NCBI GenBank assembly: GCA_000611775.1
Contig: KK106981.1
Coordinates: 3,037,211 to 3,101,210 of the forward strand
Direction: 5' to 3'
Length of the DNA stretch: 64,000 nucleotides
Origin: Umbilicaria muhlenbergii
Taxonomy: Eukaryota; Ascomycota; Lecanoromycetes; Umbilicariales; Umbilicariaceae
The notes below the pieces were generated by a model that was not told the DNA's origin, ran no database searches, and was given only the letters and a program-made list of their open reading frames with translations. The position numbers were made by a program, and so were the translations under genes. Below are positions 45,241-58,554 of the stretch, in pieces (the first letter of the stretch is position 1; the number at the start of each line of letters is the position of its first letter).

Positions 45241-48200
45241 AACTGATGATGATTGAGATGTTCAAGCTCTTTCAGAGGTAAATATCAGCTTCTGTGAGGA
45301 TTACCTCTTGCAGGACTCTAGCTCTGAGTCAGATCTCTTCACAGTGTTAAAGATTAATAAGCCTTGACAGGCTGAAGTCAGCATGACTCATCCCTTCATG
45401 AGCCTTCAGACTTCATGAAGTGATTTCACTTTCAGTTCTTCAGTAGCTTAGTGCTCTGATGAGCAGAAGAAATCTTAACCCTTTGCTCAGTTTCCTCATA
45501 AACATGTATCAGCATTGATTATGACTCATGAAGTCTCAGAGAAGTTCTCATGAAACTTCTTAATTAATTTCTTGAAGTTACAGATGTTATCTGCAGGCTT
45601 TTAAGTAATCTCTGAGGATTCCTTTCACACAATGTGATATTATAGAACAGGTTTATCCTCAGGGCTGATCACAATTCATGAGGCTGTTATAACCTCAACC
45701 TCTCACTCCCTTTCAGCTGAGTTCTCTGTGAGGTGAAGTGATTCAAGCTCTGATGTATCCTCACCTGCTCACAGTTTATGATCATGAAGCAGGCTAACAT
45801 GAAACACATCATGAATGTGAAGTTCCTCTGATAATTTCAGCTGATAAACAACATTCTCAATCTTCTTTACAATCTGAAAGGGTTCATAACACTGTCAATT
45901 CAGCTTTCATGAGGATTATTTCAGAGTTATGTTCTTAACCTTTAATCAGACTAACTGTCTGACTTTATAAATCACATCAAGGTGAGACTGATTGTAGTGT
46001 TTAACTTGATACTCTTGAAACTTCACAAGAGCTCTGCAGACTTTTATTTAAGTCTTATGAAGACACTTCACAAGCTGCTCAGCTTCAGTGATAATTCCCT
46101 TAACTGCAGAGTACTTCATAAGTTCCTCTGCAGTGAGCATATCTGATCTAGGTATGAAGTCATAGATGACCTCAAATGATGCCTTTTCAGTAGAAAAGTG
46201 TAAGCTCATGTTGTACATGAACTCAGTTAATGCTAAAAGTGAGGCTCAATTGTCCTGTTGATAATTAACATAACTTCACAGGTACTGTTTCAGTGTGTTA
46301 TTCTGCTGTTCAATCTGCTCATCAGTTTGCAGATGGAAGGCAGTGCTCAATCAATGATTAATCTTCAACATGAACATCAAGTTGACTCAGAGTCACAAGG
46401 TAAAAACAGATTCATGATCTGAAATTAAAGCTTGAGCAACTTCATGCAGTTTAATAATCTCTCTCACAAAGGTCTCTGTGAGTTGATCAGCAGTTCAGTC
46501 CTTTCTGGCTGAAATATAATGTGTCATCTTTGAGAATTTACACATCATCATCAGTATGACATCATACACACCCTCATAAGCATGACTCTCTGAAAGGTCA
46601 GTTATAAAGTTTAAAGTGAGTACCTCTCAGGGTTTCTTCAAGATAAGTATGAGTTGTAATAGTTCAGATTATCTTTCATGAATGACTCTGACTCCCTGGC
46701 AGATAAGACAAGAATTGCAGTATTCTTGAATTTGCTTCTGCATGTTCAGCCAGTAGTACTTTGCATGTATTAAAGTAAAGGTTTTCTCTGTCGTGAGGTG
46801 ACTTGTAAGTGATTCATCATGATGCTTCTTAATAATCCTAAGTCATAATGACTCCACATGAGGTATATAAAGCACTGAGTTAAAGTATAAAAGGTCATCT
46901 CTTCATGATCAGAGTGAGTGAGAACCTGACATTCTTGAATTAACTTCATGAGCAGTGATCTGTTTCAGCATATGCTTCATGAGGGGATCAATTCACAAGA
47001 ATTCAGGTAACATTTTAATGAGAGAGATGTCAACCTCTTCATAAGATTCTTCATTTAAAACAGCCTCAGAGGCCTGTTTCTGTTGATTTCACTGCTGAGA
47101 ACTCATTGTGCCTGCAATTAATACCTCATGAAGGTGTACCTCCTGAGTCAATAAATCATCTTTAAGCTCAACTGAAATTAAAGTTACTGTCAGGAACAGC
47201 ACTTGTTGCAACATTAAAACATCTTCAGTCTGATCCTCTTGTTCTGCTTCATGTTGATAATCAGGTCTTCATGAAGGGCTGTTAACAGGATTCAGATTCC
47301 CCTTTCAATAAGTGATAACAAAATCATAAGTTGATAAAGTCAACATTCATCAAACCTGTCTTCATGAGAGCTTATGAGTAGTTATAAAGCTTCACAAGCT
47401 TGAATGATCTGATAGCACCTCAACTGAATGAGTGAACTCTTCTAAATAATGCTGCTAATGATGAAAACTCTCAACTATCATGAGCAGTTCTCCATCATGA
47501 GTTTTATACTTTCATTTCATGAGTATCATCTTTCATGAGAAATAGGCTGTAACTCTTCACTCATCAGAGTGTTTTTGTGAGAGAATGCCTGAGATCACAT
47601 ACCTTGAGGCATTCATTTCAAGCTGTATTGATAATGTGATGTTGAAATGCTGCAGGAATGAAGCAGTAGTGAAAGCTCACACAAGAACTTTAAAGGCAGT
47701 CTGTGTCTTCAAAGACAGAAAGCTTGTCCTTCATGAGATTAACTTCTTATTTGATTTTGCATTAAACCCTTTAGTGGTCTCTGTGAGAGGTGCAGTGATA
47801 CGCAAGAAGCCCTGTATGAACCTTTAATAAAAGTTCATGAAGCTTAAAAATGTTTACACTTCATGCACACTTTCTGACTCTGATCAGTTGACAATGATGA
47901 ATATGTGATTCATCTTCATTTCAACCCCTGTATCTGTGATAATGTATCTCAAGAAGGGCACACGCTTCACATTAAACAAGCATTTAAAAAGCTTTGTGAA
48001 CAACTTTGTCATGAGCAGAGTTTTCAAGACAATCTGAACATGCTGTTCATGCTGACTCTCTTTCATTGAGTAAATCAGTATATCATTCAGGAATACAATC
48101 ATGAAGATGTTTAAATGTTCACAAAGAACTTCATGAATATAAGACTGAAAACTCACAAGAGCATTGATAAGCTCAAAAGGCATAATCAAGTATTCATACA

Positions 48201-48403
48201 GCTTGTACCTAGTATGAAAGGCTGTCTTTCACTCATCACCCTCATGTATGTGAATGTGATAGTAGGTGTTTTTGACATCAATCTTCATAAAGATCTGAGC
48301 ATCACAGACAACTCAGACTGTTTTATAACTTTCTTCTTTCAAGCTTCTTTATTCAACATCTCTGTCAAAAGTTAAGGTTGAGTACAAGCAATTACAGGGG
48401 GTT

Positions 48404-48478
48404 GGGTACAGTAAGGCTGAAATGGCTGAGAAGTACTGAGACTGTGATACAATATACTCTGTCAGCCTTACTGTACCC
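48404..48478 (-). repeat. 75-bp hairpin, copy 2
   Basis: The arms are GGGTACAGTAAGGCTGA (48404-48420) and its exact complement (48462-48478). Relative to copy 1 both arms carry matching changes. Confidence 0.85.
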
Positions 48479-48736
48479 ACCTGGGTACAGGGTGAGAATT
48501 AAGGTTAGTGTGAAGTTCTGACTCTGAATAGTGAGAAGACCCTGAAAATCAAGACAGAACATCAAAACTTGAGATTTATTTACATAATTAATAACTTTCT
48601 GAGTTCTTAAGATAAAAAGACAGGCAGAACTGCATATTTAAGAACTCAGACTGCTTTATAACTTTCTTCTTTCAAGCTTCTTTATTCAACATCTCTGTCA
48701 AAAGTTAAGGTTGGGTACAAGCAATTACAGGGGGTT

Positions 48737-48811
48737 GAGTACAGTAAGGCTGAAATGGCTGAGAAGTACTGAAACTGTGATACAATATACTCTGTCAGCC
48801 TTACTGTACCC
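48737..48811 (-). repeat. 75-bp hairpin, copy 3
   Basis: The arms at 48737-48753 and 48795-48811 pair at all but one position (GAGTAC facing GTACCC). The length is again 75 bp. Confidence 0.85.
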
Positions 48812-48840
48812 ACCTGGGTACAGGGTGAGAATTAAGGTTA

Positions 48841-49787
48841 GAGCTCAATATTAAAATCATTCACATAAAAGAGGTGAGAAATGTGATGATAAATAATTTA
48901 TCTTGAATTATATTTTTCAAGAAGAGCTGTGAGGAAGATGACATTATTTAAAATGTTCAAGAACATCTTCAGTGAGAAGAGTCATAATGAATTTAAAAGA
49001 ATAAGAAGAATGAGTATAAAGTGTTATTATGAAGCTTAACAAAAGAAGAGAAAGTGAAGATTGTCAATTAAAACATTTTACATAATTTTTTAATCTTCAT
49101 TTTGCAGTCTTCTACCTTCTGAGGAGAGACTTTTTAATGTTCAGAATAATTCAACCTCATATATCACTTTCTTAAGACAAGTGATTTATCTTCATCAGTC
49201 ACTGTTAACTTCTTATGATGATGTCTCAATTACTGAATCAATGAAGATGTTAAGTTATAAATGCATTAAGAGGAATTACACCTGCTTTGCATTTTAAAGT
49301 TCAAGGTTGCAAGCATGCTGCAGGAAGTTCATGACAACAGTGATCATTAAATTAAAGAAGACACTTTCATGAAGCTTTAAAGCTCAACTTACTGACCTGA
49401 ACAGTTTACAAATGTTGAATGATACATCATGAAATATTTACAGTGTGCTTAATATGCTTTTACTCAGAGAAGTCAACTTCTTCATTTAATTATTACTTAT
49501 CACTCATTTCAGTTAATGATCATAAATTTTATAAAGCTCATGAAGAAGACATCAACTGACTATGAGTACATCTTACACATTATAAACTACTTTAATCATT
49601 ACTTCATGACTTACTTAAGTGTGACTGTGAACACTTTAAATATAATACACGCCCTTGATGACATTTTTTATTAATTTACACAGCTTATCACCTTCTTTCT
49701 TAATCATGATCAGCATTTCAAGAATAGCACTGTGAAGGATTATATGAAAAAGCATGAAGTTTAATTTATTTTTAACTTAAGCAGCTC
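48841..49787. other. AT-rich sequence, left half of a split target region
   Basis: No gene is recognised. The last five bases, AGCTC (49783-49787), are duplicated at 57036-57040, so this segment was contiguous with 57041 onward before element B2 inserted. Confidence 0.6.
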
Positions 49788-50234
49788 TGTAAGCGTACTA
49801 CTGTGAGGTAATATTTTAACTAAGGAATTATGAAGCTATGTGACAATAATGACTTAAGCTTATAGTTGATGGTTCACAATAGTATGATATTGCTAGTAGG
49901 TAGAGAATTATTATTAAGAAAAAAAGTGAGACACACTTTAACCTCATAATATATCTCTTCTGAAGTTAGCCTGCCTGAGGAAGATCTCATGAAGCAGTCA
50001 CCTCAGTGAAGCTGTCTTCATGAGGTGTTCATTACTGAATCACACCTTCATGAGGTGTCATCAATGATGTTGAGTCACTTTCATGAAGTGTCAAGAGTGA
50101 TGTTTATTGGCTGAGCTCTCTCATGAGGTTGATTCACTAGTGAAAGTTACTTTCACAAGGCTGTGCTGTTGTTAAGTATAATTTTTCTTATTTTAAACTA
50201 GCATCTGATGAGTTCTGTACATTGAATACTCACA
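49788..50234 (-). repeat. 3' LTR of element B2
   Basis: The LTR is 447 bp, TGTAAGC at the left and CTCACA at the right on plus, followed by the C-run that is the polypurine tract on minus. Confidence 0.9.
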
Positions 50235-50639
50235 TTGCCCCCCCCCTTCAAAGGCTCATGCCCTCATGAGTATGATGACATTCACAGTTGCAAGCCTTCA
50301 CTGAGAAGTGCTTCACAATGCATCAGTAACAGTTAAAAAAATAACCCTGTAAGTTAAAAAAAAAAAAATTAAAATTGTAAAAAAAATATGTTGCAGAGCT
50401 CATTAAAACTCAGTGAGAAAAAAAGTCTCCCTTCACAAGATGTTTGTAAAGTTATGATTGATTTATACACTGACTCAGTGTTCATGATGATTGTTACTCA
50501 TTTGTGAGCTTGTTCAGCTGTTCATGAAGTCATTCAAATTCATTTTATCAAGCCTCATGAATGACCTGTGCAGATCATAAGGTCAGAGTTTTCACTGTCA
50601 ACAATCTTCACAACTTCAATCTTTCACCTCTCATCAGGT

Positions 50640-51560
50640 AAGTTCATGATCATGATTCTTATGATGCTTCTTGTGATGTTTTGCCTTCATAATGCTTATC
50701 TTCATGATGCTTGTCTTCATGATGCTTGTCTTCATGATGCTTGCCTTCATGATGCTTGTCTTCATGATGCCTTTTTGCTAACAGCAGTACAGCTCATCAT
50801 GCTTTGCATTAATCACATCATCAATGCTCTCAGGCAAATCATCTGTGATTTTCATTTGTTTCCTCTGTTCATGCAGGCCTCTGACTCAGCCTCTCACAAT
50901 TAAATCTTTCATGAGGTAACCCTTCATGAGGAGGCTCAGCTTCATGACTGTGTCATCTCACAGCAGCTTGTTCAGCTCACTGACTGTGAGCAAGATCATG
51001 AAGTGATTTGTAAGTGATCTTCATGACTGCTCTCTGTGAGAACACTTCATGACTGATCTTCATGATAATAATTATGAAGATTGAAGACATCTCTTCTTAA
51101 GCCTGTGAATCATGTGTTGCTGTCACTGCAGGTCATGATCTTAATCATTTTAAGAGTTGTTTCCTCTCCCCTCATGTTGTCAAGTGCATGAAGTGTCATC
51201 AGCACATCAGCAAGACCTGCATCTTCCTCTGTATGATTTTATGATATGTTTTCATGAAGTGTTTTTATTAATCATTCACAGCTTCATCTCTGTCATCTTT
51301 AACCTCATCATCTTCTTCATAAAAATTGAGTTCACCTCTGCTCCTGTCTTCACCCTCAGCCAACCCTGACCCTGAGGGTCACAAGGAGGCGCGCAAGGCG
51401 TGCAAGCAGAAGAAATGCTGAGTGAGTAAAATTCACAAAGCTGCTGTGACTGCTGTCTAAGCTCAACACCTCTGTGAAGGTGAAGACTCACAGGCTTCAC
51501 TGAAGAGAAATACTGCTGTGACAAACTGATGATGATTGAGATGTTTAAGTTCTTTCAGAG
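50640..51560 (+). other. antisense Cys-rich, intron-like stretch in element B2
   Basis: This is the counterpart of the B1 stretch at 44300-45240, with a KCMKCHQHISKTC block and similar intron-like sites (for example GTAAGT near 50638 and a CAG near 50877). The order of blocks is kept in both elements. It is broken, as the rest of the element is. Confidence 0.4.
50683..50772. repeat. 15-bp tandem repeat, six units (B2)
   Basis: The unit is CTTCATGATGCTTGT/C, the same as in B1 but with two units fewer and more substitutions. Confidence 0.88.
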
Positions 51561-54500
51561 ATAAATATCAGCTCCTGTGAAGATTATCTCTCACAGGACT
51601 TTAACTCTGAGTCAGACCTCTTCATGATGTTAAGGATTAATAAGTCTTGACAGGTTGAAGTCAACATGATTCATTTCTTCATGAGTCTTCAAGCTCTGTG
51701 AAGTGATTTCATTTTCAGTTCTTCAGTAGTTTAGTGCTCTGATGAGCAGAAGAGATCTTAGCCCTTTGCTCAGTTTCCTCATGAACATGTATCAGCATTG
51801 ATTATGACTCATGAAGCCTCAAAGAAGTCCTCATGAAACTTCTTAATCAATTTCTTGAAGTTGCAGGTGTTATTCACAGGCTTTTAAGTAATCTCTGAGG
51901 ATTCCTTTCACACAATGTGATATTGTAGAACAGGTTTATCCTCAGGGCTGATCACAATTCATGAGGCTGTTATAATCTCAACTTTTCACTCCCTTTCAGC
52001 TGAGTTCTTCATGAGGTGAAGTGATTTAAACTCTGATGTATCCTCACCTGCCTGCAGTTTATGATCATGAAGCAGGTTAACATGAAACACATCATGAATA
52101 TAAAGTTCCTCTGATAATTTTAGCTGATAAACAACATTCTCAATCTTTTTTACAATCTGAAAGAGTTCATAACACTGTTAATTCAGCTTTCATGAGAATC
52201 ACTTCAGGGTTATGTTCTTAACCTTTAATCAAACTAACTGTTCAACTTTATAAGTCACATCAAGGTGAGACTGATTATAATGCTTAACTTGATACTCTTG
52301 AAACTTTACAAGAGCTTTGCAGACTTCTATTCAGATCTTGTGAAGATGCTTCATAAATTACTCAACTTCAATGATAATTCTCTTAACTGCAGAGTACTTC
52401 ATGAGTTCCTCTGCAGTGAGCATATCTGATCTAGGTATGAAGTCATAGATGACCTCAAATGATGCTTTTTCAGTAGAAGAGTGTAGGCTCATGTTGTACA
52501 TGAACTCAGTTAATGCTAAAAGTGAGGCTCAATTGTCCTGTTGATAATTAACATAACTTCACAGATACTGTTTCAGCATGCTATTCTGTCATTCAATCTG
52601 CTCATCAGTTTGTGAATGAAAGGCAGTGCTCAACTGGCAGTCAATCTTCAACATGAACATCAAGTTGACTCAGAGTCATGAGGTAAAAACAGATTCATGA
52701 TCTGAAATTAAAGCTTAAGCAACTTCATGCAGTTTAATAATCTCTCTCACAAAGGTCTTCATGAGTTGATCAGCAGTTCAGTCCTTTCTGACTGAAATAT
52801 AATGTGCCATCTTTGAGAATTTACACATCATCATTAATATGACATCATACACACCCCTATAAGCATGGCTCTCTGAAAGGTTAATTATGAAGTTTAAAGT
52901 GAGTACCTCTCAGGGTTCCTTCAGAATAAGTATGAGCTGTAATAATTCAAGTTATCTTTCATGAATGACTTTGACTCTCTGACAGATAAGGCAAGAATTA
53001 CAGTATTTCTGAATTTGCTTCTGCATGTTCAGTCAGTAGTACTTTGCATGTATTAAGATAAAGGTTTTCTCTGTCATGAGGTGATTTGCAAGTGACTCAT
53101 CATGATGCTTCTTAATAATCTCAAGTCATAATGACTTCACATGAGGTATATAAAGCATTAAGTTAAAGTATAAAAGGTCATTCCTTCATGATCAGAGTGA
53201 GTGAAAACCTGACATTTTTAAATTAACTTCATGAGCAGTGATCTGTTTCAGCATATGCTTCATGAGGGGATCAATCTGCAAGAATTCAGGTAACATTTCA
53301 ATGAGAGAGATGTCAACCTCTTCATAAGATTCTTCATTCAAAACAGCCTCAGAGGCCTGTTTCTGTTAATTTCACTGCCAGGGACTCATTGTGCCTGCAA
53401 TTAATACCTCATGAAGGTGTACCTCCTGAGTTAATAAGTCATCTTTAAGTTTAATTGAAATCAGAGCTACTGTCAGGAACAGCATTTGTTGCAACATTAA
53501 AACATCCTCAGTCTGATTCTCTTGTTTCACTTCACATTGATGATCAGGTCTCTGTGAAAGATTGTTAACAGAATTCAGATTTCCCTTCTGATAAATGATA
53601 ACAAAATCATAAATTGATAAAGTCAACACTCATTGAACCTGTCTTCATGAGAGCTTATGAGTAGTTATAAAACTTCACAAGCTCAAATGATCTGATAACA
53701 CCTCAACTGAATGAGTGAATCCTTCTAAATAGTGCTGTCAATGATGAAAACTTTCAACTATCATGAGCAGTTCTTCATCATGAGTTTCATACTTTCATTT
53801 CACAGGTATCATCTTTCATGAGAAATAAGCTGTAACTCTTCACTCATCAAGATGTTTTTGTGAGAGAATGCTTGAGATCACATACCCTGAGGCATTCATT
53901 TCAAGCTGTATTGATAATATGATGTTGAAATGCTGCAGGAATGAAGCAGTAGTGAAAGCTCACACAAGAACTTTAAAGACAGTCTGTGTCTTCAAAGACA
54001 GGAAGCTTGCCCTTCATGAGATCAACTTCTTGTTTAATTTTGCATTAAACTCTTTAGTGATCTCTGTGAGAGATGCAGTGATACATGAGAAGCCCTGTAT
54101 GAACCTTTGATAAAAGTTCATGAAGCTCAGAAATGTTTACACTTCATGTACACTTTCTGACTCTGATCAGTTGACAATGATGAATATGTGATTCATCTTC
54201 ATTTCAACCTCTGTATCTGTGATAACATATCTCAAGAAGGGCACATGCTTCACATTAAACAAGCATTTAAAAAGCTTTGTGAACAACTCTGTCATGAGCA
54301 GAGCTTTCAAGACAATCTGAACATGCTGTTCATGCTGACTCTCTTTCATTGAGTAAATCAGTATATCATTCAGGAATATAATCATGAAGATGTTTAAATA
54401 TTCATGAAGAACTTCATGAATATAAGATTGAAAACTTGCAGAAGCATTGATAAGCTCAAAAAACATAATCAAGTATTCATACAGCTCATACTTAATATGA

Positions 54501-56588
54501 AAGGCTGTCTTTCACTCATCACCCTCATGTATGCAGATGTGATAATAGATGTTTTTAACATTAATCTTCATAAAGATCTGAGCATCACAGACACAGTTCA
54601 TGATCTCATTAATTAATGATAAAGGGTATCAGTTCTTTTAAGTAATAACATTTAACCTCTGATAGTTCATGCAGAGCTGCAAGCCTTCATCACTCTTAAG
54701 TGCAAAGAGCACTGACGCTCTCATGAAAGATCATGACAGCTGAATAAACTCATTCATGAGGTTGATATTCAAATACTTTCATAGTACAGTCAACTCCTTC
54801 ATGAAAAGATTATACATAAGATCAAAAGGTGATGTTGTTCTTTTCAGCAGATTAATTGAGTGATTTTCTTTATGATGAGGAGACAGAGTTTTCATCTGAG
54901 TTTCTGAAAAAACCTTCATGAGGCTCTTGTAGGCTTCAGGAATCAGATTCATGAAGTTTTTTAATTCATCAAGATTTATCACCTGCAATCTCTGCATCAT
55001 GTAGTTCACTTTAAAGTCTCTGAGTTTTCTCATGAGGTCTTTTATGATGATCTCTTTCAGCAGTGAAGTTATTAAAGAGTTCTCTGCATTCAATCTTCAC
55101 TGTACTGTAAGATTGATGAAGTCAACCTTCAGATTATTTCATCATAATCATGATAATCTTAAGATTACTGACATCTTTAAGTCAGCAGAGGTAAAAGGTT
55201 CATAAGTTTATTTTCAGACTCTGAAAGAGTCTTGAACCTCTATTACTTCATGATAAACAAAATAAGTCTGCAAGGTATCTTCTTCAGCATGATGAAGCAG
55301 TAACATCTTAAAGATCAGAGATAAATCCTTCACAATATCCTTGTGAAGAAGATTGAGGTCATTAACATTATTAAGAACAGCTGAAAGTGATCTTTCTGCA
55401 AGATGTACTGCAAGTCATAATCATGTCTTCATTTTAAAAAATGCACTCTTCTCTGATCTTGACTTCACAGTGACCTTCATGATAACCTCAGAGGTTGTCA
55501 TGACATGATTACTGTTGTTAACTGAATCAGTTGACAGAGTTCTGCTCACAGTGTTGTCTGACTTCTTCTTAAGACAGTTCAGTTCTTTATGTTTGCACTT
55601 GTCACAGTAGTTACAGTCTCTGTCAAAGAACACTTCTCATGAGGGTTTCAGATTGTGTGATGTAATGATAATGAATGTTGTAAGTTTGTGATCTTTTCAC
55701 TTCATGATGTTCACAGAGGTGCTTCTGCTGAAGTCATTATTCATGATTATTGCTCATGAGTGAGTTTCAGTTCTGATGCTGGGATGAAGTTTCTTCATGA
55801 GTGTAATCAAATCTTCATGAGAGTTTGAAAACACAGGATGTTCATGAATCTTCTGCTTCATGACATGATTCAAGCCCTTGAAGAAGATCATTAACTGAAT
55901 TTAATGATAATTCTTCATCTCATTTTTTATTTATGTCAGAAGTTCATCTGACCTGTGAAGATACTCATCATCAGATTCACTGCTCAGCTTGTGATAATTC
56001 ATTTAATTCATTCATGCATTATACACCTGATTATCATGATTTTTTAAAAGAGACTTTAAAAAGTTCTTCTGACTTTCTCAGGTATTTTTCAAGCTCTTTT
56101 CTTCATGATATGTGACTCATCACTCTGTAATCTTGTAGTTCAGATATCAATCTGACTCTTCAAGGCAGAGCTTCACAGGAAGGTGCTCAATTTGATGTAC
56201 ATACTGCTGAAAGTGAGGGTAGTCCTTTGTATGATAAAGGTCTTCATCTTTAACTCACTTTTCATAGCAGGCGTGTTTCAGAGTTGAAGATAAATCTGAT
56301 GTAAACTGTCTATGAGTTTTAAGCTCAGCCTGCCTAGTATGTTCCTTCTCACTCATGAGTTGAATCTTCACAAGTTGAATTTTGATATTCATCATGATGA
56401 ACTCCTCAGAGAATGTAGAAGTGACGTGTCATGACTGAAAGTTAAAGATGATAAAATCATCATTAACTGTTGCTTGTGAAGTTTCTGAAGTGATTTGTGA
56501 AATCATTGTGAAGGCTGATTGAGGAGCTCATAAGTTTTTAATCATTCTTGTTGAACAGCATCCTTACAATGAATTGAAGCAATAAAAC

Positions 56589-57035
56589 TGTAAGTGTACT
56601 ATCATGAGGTAATATCTTAACTAAGGAATTATGAAGCTATGTGACAATAATGACTTAAGCTTATAGTTGATGGTTTGCAATAGTATGATATTGTTAGTAG
56701 GTAGAGAATTATTATTAAGAAAGAAAGTGAGACATACTTTAACCTCATAATATATTCCTTCTAAAGTTAACCTGCCTGAGGAAGATCTCATGAAGCAGTC
56801 ATCTCAGTGAAGCTGCCTTCATGAGGTGTTCATTGCTGAATCACACCTTTATGAGATGTCATCAATGATGTTAAGTCACTTCTGTGAAGTGCTGAGAGTG
56901 ATGTTTATTGACTGAGCTTCCTCATGAGGTTGATTCACTAGTGAAAGTTATCTTTACAAGGTTATGCTGTTGTTAAGTATAATCTTTCCTATTCTGAACT
57001 AGCACCTGATGAGTTTTGTACATTAAATGCTCACA
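56589..57035 (-). repeat. 5' LTR of element B2
   Basis: The LTR is 447 bp, equal in length to the left LTR, and is directly followed by the AGCTC duplication. Confidence 0.9.
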
Positions 57036-58087
57036 AGCTCCTTCAAGTCTTTTGAACTTATTAAGCAGAGAAATCACATTTTGAAGAATGTTATTAGAAA
57101 ATCTGCATTCTCAGGAGAAGCTTAAGACATAAGCTTCATGAAAGTCACCTCTGAGGTTAATAATCAAGTGATTAAACACTTTCATCATTTTTTGCTGAGC
57201 ATTCTGATCAGCCTTTTTCTGACTTCACCCTTGATGACGCTTCTTGAAGATTTCAGCCTCACAGAGGTTATTATTCCTCAGTGAATGAAGTCAATTAAAG
57301 ACTCTTAAATTCACTGTGAAGTCATTCAGAGCCACTTACTCAATTTAACAGCACAGCAGAAGAAGACTTCTCAGTTGAATAAAGAGAAGAAAGATCACAT
57401 GACAGAAAGATATAACTGAGAGATAATTTTAAAAAAGTTCTTCACTGAAGATCTGATCCTTCTACATCAGAAAGACAAGGGGAAGTTAAAAACTCATTGA
57501 AGAAACTCATTCATCATTGACAGATTTAAGAAGCACATCAGTTTTCACTTGAAGCAGATGAGTGAGAGGTGTATTAAATGAACATATCACAGTGATGATT
57601 TACAACTCTTTCAATCATGAACTGAACACCTTCAGCTTTCAAATGAGCCTGTTTATTTGACATTTTAAACATTATGATGATTAATCTGACAGCAAGCTAC
57701 TGTTTCACAAGTGAAGAAGAGCAAGAGTGAGGTGAAAAGCATGACTGAGCAGAGGTTACAATTAAGCAGTGAAGACATCAGTTTGTGACTGTCTTTTTAA
57801 GACAGGCTGCATGTCAAGCTGAGGCCTCAATTGTGTGTGTGTGAGAGATGTTAATGAGAGGTCTTATCACCTGCTTAAAGCATACTAATAATGTGTACAT
57901 GAAGTCAGCAGTCTTCTAGTGAGGAGGTGATATAATTATTAACATGTTTTATTACTTTTCTATATGATTAGAAGCCTCAAGCTTTAGGCTCATGATTAAT
58001 TACATGAAATGTTTACCTCTTCTTATCAGTCTCTTGCTTGCTCCCTTCTTTTCTCTTGACATCAAGTGAAAACTCTTCACAAGAAGG
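57036..58087. other. AT-rich sequence, right half of the split target region
   Basis: It continues the segment that ends at 49787. Neither strand shows a frame I recognise. CpG is scarce, as in the neighbours, so it is probably an old repeat. Confidence 0.5.
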
Positions 58088-58549
58088 TGTAACAGGTGAT
58101 GTTGTAATAACAAAAATAATACAATCATTCAATGAATTATATCAATGTTCATCTAACCACGGCGCTTGATTCAATGAACTACTGATCACATGTAGACTTG
58201 AATAAGCTGAAGGTTGTAGACTTATGAGATTGCATTTAATACATGAGTTGAGCATGAGCTTCTAACTATGAATCTACCTGTGATTATATAAAACTTTAAA
58301 AGACTCATGTGTAACTGTACTGCTTGATGTGTGTAACCTCTCTGCTCAGGGTGCTCATGCTCTGAGCATCATGAGCAGTTGAGTGCTCAAGGTGCTCATG
58401 CTCTGAGCATCATGAGCAGTACTGCATGTACGCCTGCTACACATATCAACTAAGTGCTCAGGGTGCTCATGCCCTGAGCATCATGAGCAGTACTGCATGT
58501 ACGCCTGCTACATGTACCAACCAGGTACCATTTAGTGAGAGGTGTAACA
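58088..58549 (-). repeat. solo LTR of family A (minus)
   Basis: The sequence is the reverse complement of the family A LTR (TGTAACAGGTGATG at the left, GAGAGGTGTAACA at the right). It is 462 bp because the internal dyad array is larger. The flanks GAAGG (58083-58087) and GGAGG (58550-58554) differ by one transition and are likely the target duplication. No internal region adjoins it, so it looks like a product of LTR-LTR recombination. Confidence 0.85.
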
Positions 58550-58554
58550 GGAGG

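Larger units (their letters stand above)
43458..48309 (-). mobile_element. Ty3/Gypsy element B1 (minus), 5' part replaced
   Basis: The left LTR (43458-43912, 455 bp) is the 3' LTR of an element on the minus strand. Next to it, reading on the minus strand, is a purine tract with a run of G (the CCCCCCCCC at about 43917-43925 on plus), a typical polypurine primer site. Integrase, RNase H and reverse transcriptase follow to the right (reverse transcriptase at about 47884-48189). Beyond 48309 the element gives way to helicase-leader sequence, so gag and the 5' LTR are missing. It inserted into element A2. Coding parts are broken many times. Confidence 0.85.
48310..48840 (-). repeat. inverted, duplicated piece of the helicase-element leader
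   Basis: Read on the minus strand this is the leader of the helicase element twice in tandem: one copy from the CTAACC start through about base 24452, then a second from the same start through about base 24316. Both copies begin at the same nucleotide. The piece adjoins element B1 at 48309/48310. Confidence 0.88.
49788..57035 (-). mobile_element. Ty3/Gypsy element B2 (minus), whole length, broken
   Basis: The element is 7,248 bp with two 447-bp LTRs (49788-50234 and 56589-57035) and 5-bp target duplications AGCTC. Reading on the minus strand from the right, gag with a CCHC knuckle of CNYCDKCKH form (about 55570-55620) precedes reverse transcriptase (about 54167-54472), RNase H (about 53370-53630) and integrase (about 51900-53300). 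A stretch with the antisense Cys-rich blocks, then a G-rich polypurine tract, lie beside the 3' LTR at the left. Coding parts are broken dozens of times. It is of the same family as B1. Confidence 0.9.
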
